Of a stretch of 64,000 nt of DNA, positions 11,201-20,454 are shown in pieces. This stretch comes from Chrysophaeum taylorii (Eukaryota; Sar; Pelagophyceae; Pelagomonadales; Pelagomonadaceae), in assembly GCA_029834535.1 (NCBI GenBank), contig JAQMWT010000030.1, positions 49,650 to 113,649 on the forward strand. Direction: 5' to 3'. The notes under the pieces are model-generated. The model ran no database searches. It had not been told where the DNA came from and worked only from the letters and a program-made list of their open reading frames with translations. The stretch's first letter is position 1, and every line of letters starts with the position of its first letter. Both the position numbers and the translations under genes were made by a program.

Positions 11201-14200
11201 TACTATGAGCGTAAACATATGGCACGAAGGAAATGCCTGTGTCCCAAACGAGAATGCGGATATAGATAGTCGCACGGGATGGTTGCATCTTGTCTCTGCT
11301 GCAGTCAAAAGCTGTGGAGGAAACCAATGGAGAAGCCATGAGCACATGGGTGGCGTCTGGTGGCCAAAGTTTCTGTGGGTTTGGCTGAGGTGGCTCCAAA
11401 GTAGGATTCCTTTTTGGGTATGACTCGAGCGTTGCGATGAGTTCGTGCTCTTGATCATAGTCGTCCAATATATGACATGAGGTGGTCGCGAATGAGCGAT
11501 GCCTCGACCTGGTGTCAGGGGAGACCGAGGTGGTGCAGTGACCTGCCTGGCTGAGGTAGCCGTGCTGGTGAGATTCCAGCGGGTGCGTATAACTCTGGCG
11601 AGTGCTGACATTGACTAGATGTCATACGTCATATTCCGATTACAAACGAGACACCGCACAGGCCCGTATGCACTCGCGACGCCACGTTCACCGCCCCTCT
11701 CGGTTTAGACTACCAACATTGCGCCATCCTCGTGGTACACTCACAGTCAACTGTGATGCACGCTCGCTCGTTGCACAGTACGATGCCCGAACACCTTTTG
11801 GTTCAGGATAAGCAGAACACTGTCGTCTCAGTCACCGCTGACGCGCCCCCTCCGACCGCCGCCCGGCTCTGCGCTCGTTCCGCAACCACGGTCTCTCTGC
11901 CTCACCGGCAATTCGACGATTTCACCCAGTTCAAATTACGAGGGCGCATTCGTTTTCCACCGCCGACAAGATCTGTTTCGATTCGTATCAGTAACGTCTC
12001 CTATGGCTACTCTGGCTACATCGGAACTCACTTCAAGGCACGTACCGAAGTCCCTCTTCCTAATGACATATGTCACACGACAAGACCTGATGAGCACTCG
12101 TCGTTCCTCCCCGCTTCGACGCGACTCCCGACGATCCAATTCCCGACGATTTGTGATGCCACTAAGTTCCGTCATCAATGCAATTCCGAGCCTCCCACGC
12201 TCTTCCTTCCGTCTCTTGCAGGTCACACCTCTCAAGTTTCAGCTCGCTCGATTTCATCCTGCATGCTACCATATGCAAATGAAGTTCTGTCATGCCAACG
12301 CAACATGTCGCAGTTATCGCCAGTCTCGCGCAACCAATGCCCGCCACTAAATGATAGCCGCACGCAGAGTCCTTTGCTCGCCTCTTTTAACGTCCCTCCC
12401 AGCACTATGCTTGACGTTGAAGCTCTGCACATCTATGGTTCGGTTACAACACGACTTCGCGCGACATCCTCGCCCAGTTCTGTTCACGTTTCGCATCTGT
12501 CGACGTTACTGTCAGAATTCTCCTTCGGACACAGCTCAGGCTGCACTCGCATATTATGCTCTTATGACGCACCCGGCTCGCTCCTCTCCGTTCACACTGC
12601 AGGTTCCATCTTGCAGCACTCTGAGCCCAACAGCCGCCATTGCGAGTCGCACCCAGTCGACATTTTCCGTAGCACCCGCGAGGATAACCCCCAATCTCCA
12701 CAGGTTGGACACGCGCGCTGCTCTCGGCATTCTACCGAATGTCACTGCCGCACACCGCAAGCCCCACCCAGTTGTGTTACGAATCAAGGGAAGTCAATTG
12801 CCATGCCTATCTCTTCCTTCATTCCCGCACACTCGCTGCCAGCCACAGTCTCGCATGACTCCTTATCGGACAGTCCGCGCACTATGGCCATTGCCTCACA
12901 TCATGTTCATTCTGCGGACATCTCCCGTCCACAGATTAATCCTCTCTTGAAACGTACGCTCCCTACACGTTGTATACTGCACAGCTCTCGCATATCGACA
13001 ACACCCTCCTGTCGAATGTCTCACCTTCATCAGTCACTGCACGATTTTCCAGGGATGCACCACGCTCCCTCGCGCTTGTACATAAAGGGAAGTTTGATTC
13101 TGGTGAAAACGACTACGGACATGAAATGCCTACTGGATCAGTCGATTGTCACGACTCAGGATTACTTTGCCGAATAGAACACGAAAGATGCGACTCCGAC
13201 AATACCTTCGAAGTCAGCTCTCCCCCAGGCAAGGACAATATTTTCGAACAGTCGCCTTCAGGCATTTACTCCTGTTGCCTGTCTCTTCTGCACAGCGCAC
13301 CGACTCTTATGCACAGGACACACGTCGGCATCCACTCAAACACGCGACACACTTGCAAACCTCAGTGTCAGTCCAATCATCTTTCGATGATAGCAAATGG
13401 CAACCTCCACCAGACCAAAACTCCAGGTCTACAGCAAATTTAGAGTTTTCATATTTATGGCCCCCCCCAGACGACTTTACCCCGATATCAACATCACACG
13501 ATGATTACTCGCATGTTATTTTAGACGCTCATAGTTTAGCTTCAGCTGTCCCACGCTACACTCAGGACGACAGCTTCGACACGTATGTGACAGTTACTCG
13601 CCATCGCTACAACGATTACCTCACCACGTCGAAACCGATTTGGTTAAATGGTCATATCTCGTCGTGGGACAACGCTGCCGCTCAGTCACATCGTCGCACC
13701 CTTGCTAGGCCAACTTTAGTCACAATAGAATCTCATTCCTACGGTAACTCCCACTATTCGCCTTTCGATCAATCATTGGTCTGCCGTACACTGCACGACT
13801 GCCGGACTCATGATCCCTACTACGGTTATCAGTAAGACCACCCGTTCTACTACGAGGATCCGTCAGACACTTAGGATTTATCCACCCGCACGCACCGTTG
13901 TCCTATGTCACGGAACACCCACGACTTAATGCATGCGACTCTCGAATTCAACGATGACACTAGTGCACTCACTTATTCTTTACGATGTTGTCATTACATC
14001 CTTCTTTCATCCGTCACTGAACAGGATAATGATCTGATCTCTAGTACTGAATTCGCTGTATTTCACCATTAGCCCACCTAGCATCTTCTTCCACGTTCCC
14101 TCTTCTTTACGATCGATGCTTTTCCCCCTTTTGATTATTCGCCTCCTCATGCATTCTCCTTTTCACTTTGTTTCCCCTTTCAACCTATTCCACGTTCTAC

Positions 14201-14364
14201 TTTGCGCTCTTTCTCCTTTCTCACTCACACTCACCTGCTACTCCGCTCTACTCTATCTCTCTCGTGTACTTCGCACACTTCTCACTCCACGCCTCCTCGC
14301 AACTCAACGTCTATTTGTCTTTGGCCAGACATTTGTTTTGTTTGTTTCAGATTTTCGCTCATCA
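8221..14364. other. Unidentified 6.1-kb region, C-rich on the plus strand
   Basis: No recognisable gene was found. The plus strand is visibly richer in C than G over most of the stretch. Several medium-length plus-strand frames (for example 9452-10216, 11732-13177 and 13146-13835) have Ser/His/Arg/Pro-rich translations without known domains. One contains a weak zinc-knuckle-like GNPGHYGSRC at about 9855-9885 that lacks the first cysteines. The region holds short direct duplications (see the 8380-8860 entry) and scattered CGAGGGCG motifs (about 8260, 10325, 11940, 14380). It may be a very old retroelement or decayed repetitive DNA. Confidence 0.4.
8380..8860 (+). repeat. Local direct duplications
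   Basis: Two imperfect copies of about 100 bp lie 171 bp apart; GGGCACAACGGCCCAG occurs at 8458 and 8629 with matching flanks. A second pair, ACCGTATTCAATGCCCCAGG, starts at 8781 and again at 8824 (43-bp offset). These are simple duplications inside the unidentified region. Confidence 0.75.
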
Positions 14365-14410
14365 CCGAGTTCGATCTGCGAGGGCGTAGAGATAGAAAAT
14401 TCAATTTGTT
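14365..14410 (+). repeat. Fragment of element Z terminal repeat, inverted
   Basis: The segment containing GCGAGGGCGTAGAGATAGAA is the reverse complement, with a few changes, of about 6005-6050 (the inner edge of the left Z repeat and its flank). It marks a second, mostly lost Z-family insertion next to copy X2. Confidence 0.4.
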
Positions 14411-14450
14411 ATTAGTACCCTCCCCCTCACACTCACACTACAAGACCAAT

Positions 14451-14557
14451 AAAATCACTGTGTCGAACACCGTGCCACTCTTTGTGTCGTTAGAGCACAG
14501 GGCGTCAGAGTGGCACTACCACTGCCATCATTTTCTACCAGGGGCACAGTGATTTTT
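14451..14557. repeat. Fold-back element, MITE-like
   Basis: Perfect 12-bp inverted ends AAAATCACTGTG (14451-14462) and CACAGTGATTTT (14545-14556) enclose a second inverted pair, GTGCCACTCT (14472-14481) and AGAGTGGCAC (14507-14516). TA dinucleotides at 14450-14451 and 14557-14558 could be a target duplication. It lies exactly where the X2 DNMT homology stops. It encodes no protein. Confidence 0.5.
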
Positions 14558-14568
14558 ACTGTCATCTA

Positions 14569-14760
14569 AAACCTTTTTCGAAGCTCGTGCGTGAGATTTT
14601 CATCGCTCTCAACAAGAACTTTGACTTTAATGTTGAGTCGCAAGTCATTTGTACCACAGGCCAAAAATGCTGGAGTAAACAATCCGGAACAAAGCAGAGT
14701 CACTGAGGGTGCACGGGAATTAGAAGTGGATGTTACCATATGCAACAGACTGGGATTAAA
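14569..14760 (-). pseudogene. Start of X2 C5-MTase, truncated
   Basis: Downstream of two in-frame TGA codons (14767-14769 and 14761-14763) the minus strand reads VTLLCSGLFTPAFLACGTND and then VKVLVESDENL. This aligns with motif I and motif II of X1 (VMLLCSGLSTPAFLSQATND, VKVVVESDDTL). The frame ends at a TAG at 14566-14568 and homology stops at the fold-back element, so motifs IV to X are missing from this copy. Confidence 0.75.
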
Positions 14761-14766
14761 TCAGCG

Positions 14767-17513
14767 TCATACAGGAGGCGAGTGCTGTTTGCGAACATAG
14801 TGAAGCTGTGAGTACATGGACTCTAAAATAGACTTAAGCCAGGGAACGTAGATTGCGCGTTCAAGTAGCTTTGCATACAGCCCTTGCATCTCACGTTGCT
14901 CGTTGAAGGAGCATAGCTTAAACTGCAAAGAGCGAAGTTCCATCTTTCGTGCCTTAGCTTGCTGCAGCGAATAAATGGGAAGCGTGGGAAGCAGATTCTC
15001 CAGCCTGAACAGAGGGATCTGAACATTATCATCGATTTTACTGGTGATGTTGGACTGTCCTCTGAACTCAATCCCGAAGAGATGCATGCCTAGCTTGTCT
15101 TCACCCCATTGCGTCATACTTATTATGTGCAGATCAGGGTCGTTGTGTGGGTTTTGCTTAGGAAGAAACAAGGCGACATCAAGCTTGACGTAGCCAACGT
15201 CAGGATGCTTCGGTAGAGCTGGAATGACTGTGCGTATGATCATCGCATGGGTGATACTTTGAGTGTTAGTAGCAGACTGAATTGCTGGAGACAATGATTC
15301 TGGCAACTTAACGATATGCAAGGGGCCTGCGTAACGGCGGAAGTTGATAGCGTGTTGAGAAGCGCAAGAATCGGCGTATCCCGTTGTTGTGATAATGGGT
15401 AAATTATATTCATTATACAGTTTGAGGATTGTAGCGTAGCACGCATGAGTGGAGCTTTGGCCGAAAGCATACCGCGTTTGAAAAGTCTGCATTTGCTCAT
15501 AGGGTGTAACAACCAAAGTAATTGCGTTATTTAGCTTTTGAAGTAACCGCGGTGGTTCAGTGCCATCATCTTGCTCTCCATCATGTTGAGTATTATTCTG
15601 TGACTCATCAGACTTAGGAGGAGCCTCCAGAGTTTGACGGCGGACAATGGCACTTTGAGCTTTAGCATTTATATGTTGCAGTAGTGGTTGCGGGATACTA
15701 TCAATTTTCTTCGTCTTTAATAGAAATAGAGGTATGAAACTTCTTTTCCGTATCAGCGGCCCCCCTCTGCTCCGCATCACTGGGGGACGTGGTAGGAGCA
15801 GATATATTAATTTCATCCTTTTCTTCTGAGCCATGAGCTGATGAATCGAACTCGAGAAAACCAGAGATGGAGTTAGACATGGACTCAACACGCGACATGT
15901 ACAGCTGTACTTGTGTTGCTTCTTCAGGCTCAAGAGTCTGCGTTGGAGCCTGGGAAGCAGTAGTCCACAGGGTATTTAACAAAGTTTTCATTTCTTCCTG
16001 TACATTCTCGACATCAGTAGACGGATAAGGGTTCGCGTCCTGTAATTTACCAAACAGATGGCGAAGTCGCTCGACCTGATAATTAGCCCTTTCCATCAGA
16101 GACATATTGGAGCGTGTACTGCGATTAGTAGTCTGTGAGTAAATGGGCCGGTCGTAACTGGTGCCTTTAACATTGTAATTTGATGGCGGCCTGTAATAAG
16201 AAGTGTCTAAAGGCGAGATCGTCGAAGATTTATCTTTAGCGTTGCGCAATTTACGTGCATTGAAGCCAGATTTACCTGCAACCGTAGCCAGCGAAGAATA
16301 TGTGCTATTAGGCTGTCGTGTGACTCCTGTATGGTATCCATTAGTAACACCTTTGGGGGTTTCGATGCTGTCGTTCCAGGGACATAAGGAATCCAAAAAG
16401 ATGGTTTGTCCAAAAGACGATTAGTCGTAAACTTTGTTCCATTTTAAATCTTTAACAAGAACTCCAGCAACGGGCGCACGTCCGTTGGATCCACAAGTTT
16501 TAGCAGAGCAGGATCCCGAGCCGCGTCGTTGCTGGAACGTGTATCGTAAATTGTTGACCACTCCATAAGGGATTTCGAATAACGTTCGTGGTCGGAAGGG
16601 TTAGCATATAGCTTATAGATCTCCTCGTGTGCTTTAAGTGCAAGGATGGAGTCGCTAAACTGAATCTTCGACTCTTCTTTGTTGAGCTGATTAGCCTGAG
16701 TCTGAAAAGCAAGCAATTGTTCAACAAACACATGAGCGTACCAGTTAACATTGAGCGTCATGCGGTTGAACTGCTATTTAAGTTCAGAGACCGTCCGTGC
16801 AGGACACGGTCTCATAGTAGTAATAAGATAAGAGCATTATCGCTTTCGTCTTGTTCGGGTGCGCACTCATGGCATATATTTGTTTTAATTGTGCCCAAGT
16901 GGCAAGGGCAGGCTTGTTGATCGACTCTTGATAAAGAACGTGTAGCGGGAACCTGCGTACGTTTCCGCGTACTTGCTCCAATCGGCTTTGGAGAGACGTG
17001 AGAAAGTTATATTGGTTAGAGACGAATCATACACAATAGATTTAGGGAATTGAGCATTTAGAAGGTTTAGGACGCGTATTACGTCCGCATTTAATTCCGG
17101 TCGGATAAGGTTATAAAACTATCGGAAAAATAAGCGTTTCAAGCTCGTTGCGCTCATCGATAGTTAAGCGATGAGTGCTATTACAATGCCAAGTCTTGAG
17201 ATGCTCCGGAAGAGCAGACTCATCTGGAAGAAGAAGGGCTTGAACTTGTTGAGCTTCCCAGCGAGCGAAAATTTATTCGATTGCATCATCGAGCATGACA
17301 TTGTACTCGGGGGCATTTCTTGTGAACGGCTCATACGAGTCGAACGCAAGAGTGCATCCGCGTCCGCAAACGTAATGTGCCTACGAAGCACTTCCAGCTG
17401 CAAGCTGACCTTAGTAGAATTAGCTTGGAAGCGTACACCATCGGTCAGTTTATCGACTAGGGCCTGTTCTTGCTTCATTATATCCGTCGTAGAGACGGGC
17501 TTAGACTTTGACA
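14767..17513 (-). pseudogene. X2 Gag and protease-like polyprotein, multiply frameshifted
   Basis: This is the second copy of the X-family Gag-PR. It starts at MSKSKPVSTTDIMK (17511-17513), about 25 bases inside its LTR. Open blocks at about 17513-17164, 16981-16784, 16761-16444 and 16396-15701 lie in different frames. The last block, about 15720-14767, is intact and holds the protease-like ADSCASQH, then HPDVGYVKLDVALFLP and the C-terminal domain shared with X1 (LPIYSLQQAKARKMELRSLQF). A Ser/Tyr/Arg-rich segment with YDRPIYSQTTNRSTRSNM matches HDRPIYSRTFDRSSRSNM in X1. The copy is non-functional because of the frameshifts, but its protease segment lacks the stop codons that X1 has. Confidence 0.7.
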
Positions 17514-17536
17514 TGATCGTGATCTTGTGGTGGACT

Positions 17537-17850
17537 TGCAGAGCATTTAGCATGCAGTGGTAAGTCACCTGGGAAACCATCCCGTCTCATCATGAACGTC
17601 TGGAAGTATTTAATTCGGGGAATGACAGGTATGTTCCCTATATCCTCAGAACACGACAGGCGGCGTCTAGAACTACACGAGAAAGGTTGAGTGTATAGTG
17701 CTACATACCTCGGGACGCGCTAGACCATGAGATGAGCTTGAACTCAAATCAGAGGACTAGTTGATTGTGTAGAAAGGAAGAAGAAAGGGTAAGGAAGAGA
17801 TCACGCTCTCAACGGACGGATAAGGGTAAGAGGCAGCAGATTTCTCTGCA
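17537..17850 (-). mobile_element. 5' LTR of element X2
   Basis: These 314 bp run from TGCAGAGCATTTAG to GATTTCTCTGCA and match the X1 LTR (4662-4980) almost throughout. Inside it the minus strand continues AAGTCCACCACAAG, not the initiator-Met primer complement seen in X1. The primer site has therefore been lost or replaced in this copy. The outer flank (17851-17990) holds nothing recognisable. Confidence 0.78.
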
Positions 17851-17991
17851 CCCCCTCGAGATGTCTTAATCGCAAGGTGCGACTATAGAACATCTCTTGA
17901 GAAAGATGATGATGAAGGAAAGAAAGAAGGAGAATACAGTCTTGATGGTCGCAGAGGTCACATACGGAGCATCACGAGTATAGAAGGGGTC

Positions 17992-18461
17992 TTAGGGCTT
18001 GGACTTGGTGGAGCTGAGAGTCGATTTGACCCTTTTGAACAGAACATTACGAAACACAGGTACAACCGACAGTGTGTTAGGATTATCTGAGGTGAGGTGG
18101 TAGATGTCGTTAGTTGTTACCGGTTCGAGAGTGTTGGAATCATCGTCAGCTTCTGCTGTAAGGTGGTGAACACCAATAGCTGAATGATGTGGTGCCAAGT
18201 GAAATGTGAGTGCAAGTAGAGCATTCAGTATGGATGGCAAAAGAGAATATAGTTGTAAGATGTCCAGTTGGTTTTCCAATAAGTTGGACTTGGCGAACGG
18301 ATCCGTGAAGATAGAAGAGTTTCCTGGAGCAGTTCGACTTGTTGACGCAAGGCGTCTAAATCAGCAAGCGAAGCAGAAGACGTAGGAGGTGACGATGGCG
18401 AGGATATCTCCAGAGTAGGGTCTGGCGTGGAGTGTAAGTAGTTTAACGACGTTTCGGTCAA
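17992..18461 (-). pseudogene. Element W, C-terminal Gag fragment
   Basis: Two overlapping minus frames, 18461-18225 and 18279-17992, together form a Gag-tail-like sequence with a frameshift near 18280. It begins TETSLNYLHS, then has a Ser/Pro-rich linker, a helical LADLDALRQQVELLQETLL, and a Thr/Asn/Val-rich end. The DNA encoding the start (18438-18460) is identical over 23 bases to two places in gypsy2. The family is not identified. Confidence 0.45.
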
Positions 18462-18464
18462 CTT

Positions 18465-18490
18465 AAAAAAAAAAAATAAATAAATAAAAA
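18465..18490 (+). repeat. A-run followed by TAAA microsatellite
   Basis: A run of twelve A is followed by TAAA repeats. On the minus strand it is a T-run directly upstream of the TETSLNY fragment. It may be a decayed poly(A)-type insertion scar or a simple repeat. Confidence 0.6.
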
Positions 18491-18911
18491 GAGCGCCGAA
18501 AGTCTTGATGTTCTGCCTGAGTATAAGTGGGGCTGAACATTACATCCTGGAGTGATGGCGGTTTTGTATCATCAGAAAATGATACGTCGTCGTCAAGATG
18601 TTGTACCCACGATTGAGCAACAGTAGCAATCACATGCTGAATTTGGATGGCTTGAACATAGCCTGAGCTTTGCGACTCTGTGTTCGAACAAGAGTCACAA
18701 GGAAATTAAGATGTTCAAGGTGCATATGTGTTATAAGCCGAAGATCCAGTGCGAATGGCAATTGTATGGTAGAATCTGTTGTGGCCAGGGCGGATACAGA
18801 TAAGACCAAGTTATGCCTGAGCTTTGCATACTTGTCAGAAGAGTATATAACTCCCTTGTCAAATGATAGATGCGTATGAGGGTAGCGTGTATATGACCAG
18901 CTGAGCTCGCA
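18491..18911. other. Spacer between W fragments
   Basis: No gene was recognised. A sequence around AGCTTTGC occurs twice (about 18667 and 18825). The stretch probably belongs to the decayed interior of element W. Confidence 0.3.
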
Positions 18912-19676
18912 TCACAAGGGAATTGGAAATTTGACGGAGTCGCTACCAGCGTGCAGGAAACGGCGAAAAAGGGGGTGCACGGTCTCGCGGAGGTACACGA
19001 TGGAGTCGGCTTCTTTTCCTTGGAGGTGAGGTTGTGTGATCGGATACAACTTTCCTTTGGTCGTATCGGTCGTGTCCTTGTCTTGGTCATTAAGTTCTTG
19101 GAGCTTAGGCTCGTAGGCGTTCTCCAGGAAGTGTTTGCCTAACTAGCGGTAAACGCCTTTGTAGTAGACGTAACGGCCCTGGAAATCTTGCGTGTTCCCG
19201 GCGGTAGCGTGGTTGTCGGGGTCCTTGTCATATTCCTTGATGCAGTGGCTGAGAAGAGCGTCAGCTAGATCGTTAGATCCGCGCAAGACGGATTCCCACG
19301 TGTAGAAGCCCTGCAAGAAGTATTGCGTTATGCCTGGTTCAGCCATCAGATGTTCGACGAACAACTGCATAACGCGAAACGAAAGCATTTGGGGTGTGAC
19401 TTGAGCGGAGTCCATTGACTTAAGGACGGCGCTAGGTGGGTCACTAAAGGTGTTAGCCTTGTTCTTGGGGTCTTGTTGAGCTGGAGTGGGGGGAGCAGTC
19501 GCAGCAGCGACGGCAGGTGGTGTCTGCATGGCATTGAGTTGTGCTTGGAGTGCTTGTAGCGCTTGAGCTTGTGCTTGTATCATTTGTTGTTGTGCTTGCA
19601 TCTCCCTTGTATGCTTTGCCTCTATGCGAGCTTCTTGGTCTTTTATCTCCTTCTGGAGTTCTTGATTGGTTGGCAT
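18912..19676 (-). pseudogene. Element W Gag with in-frame stop
   Basis: The frame starts at MPTNQELQKEIKDQEARI (ATG at 19674-19676). A Gln/Ala-rich coiled coil (QQQMIQAQAQALQALQAQL) is followed by a Pro/Ala linker and a helical capsid-like block (SFRVMQLFVEHLMAEPGIT, FYTWESVLRGSNDLADALL). A TAG at 19143-19145 interrupts it. The same frame continues LGKHFLENAYEPKLQELND to a TGA at 18912-18914. The architecture suggests a retroelement Gag. No polymerase was found next to it, and the downstream part seems split from 17992-18461. Confidence 0.45.
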
Positions 19677-19996
19677 CTTGTTTTGGTTCAGGAACGTCAG
19701 GGAGCGGAACTCTTCTGGAAATCCTGGGACTCTGCTGATACCGGGACTGGTGCCCAATACCTAGAGAACAGTAATTTCAACTGTGTTACCCTTCAGCAGA
19801 GAGAGAGCAGTGGTAGTCTGCCCTCGCATCTGTCTCCTATATCGAGGACAGCCGGTGTGAATAACACAGCGTTTTTTCTTAAATCAAAAGGCGCTAAAAG
19901 TAGTGAGAGCTAACCCTAGGATAGGGGGGTACTAATCCTAATTGAAATTTTCGATCTCGAAGTTTTGAGAAGTCTTGAGAAGTTTTAAGAAGGATT
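19677..19996. other. No gene recognised
   Basis: This short AT-richer stretch between W and the repeat block has no domain, no RNA gene and no clear repeat. Confidence 0.4.
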
Positions 19997-20405
19997 TTGT
20001 TGCTGAGTCAGCACGTTCCGAAACTGAACACGAACTTCGGCGTTCCAAGGGGCACGAAGAGCGGAACGGGATCTCGCGGAACGGGATCTCTAGAAGATTG
20101 GATTCATTAGCTCCTCTCCACACGGGCTACCTGTGGGCCCTTGCTGAGTCAGCATCAGCACGCTCCGAAACTGAACACGAACTTCGGCGTTCCAAGAGGC
20201 ACGAAGAGCGGAACGGGATCTCTAGAAGATTGGATTCATTAGCTCCTCTCCTCACGGGCTACCTGTGGGCCCTTGCTGAGTCAGCACGCTCCGAAACTGA
20301 ACACGAACTTCGGCGTTCCAAGAGGCACGAAGAGCGGAACGGGATCTCCAGAAGATTGGATTTATTTGCTCCTCTCCTCACGGGCCACCTGTGGGCCCTT
20401 TCGTC
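19997..20405 (+). repeat. Three tandem copies of a ~130-bp repeat
   Basis: Each copy contains CCGAAACTGAACACGAACTT, a GCGGAACGGGATCTC block and a CTCACGGGC/CACACGGGC stretch with CTGTGGGCCCTT. Copies start near 20015, 20165 and 20290. The first copy has an extra GCGGAACGGGATCTC. The repeat is open in the frame of the downstream gene but lies before its probable start at 20455, so I treat it as 5' flank rather than coding. Confidence 0.75.
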
Positions 20406-20454
20406 TAGAGACTTCGGTTATGGGAACCTTGTCGTTCGCGACTCGCCGCACGCG

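Noticed and set aside
11732-13177. 481-codon plus-strand frame as a real gene
   Set aside because: The composition is Ser/Arg/His/Pro-rich without periodic hydrophobic pattern or domain, and competing frames overlap. Kept only as part of the unidentified region.
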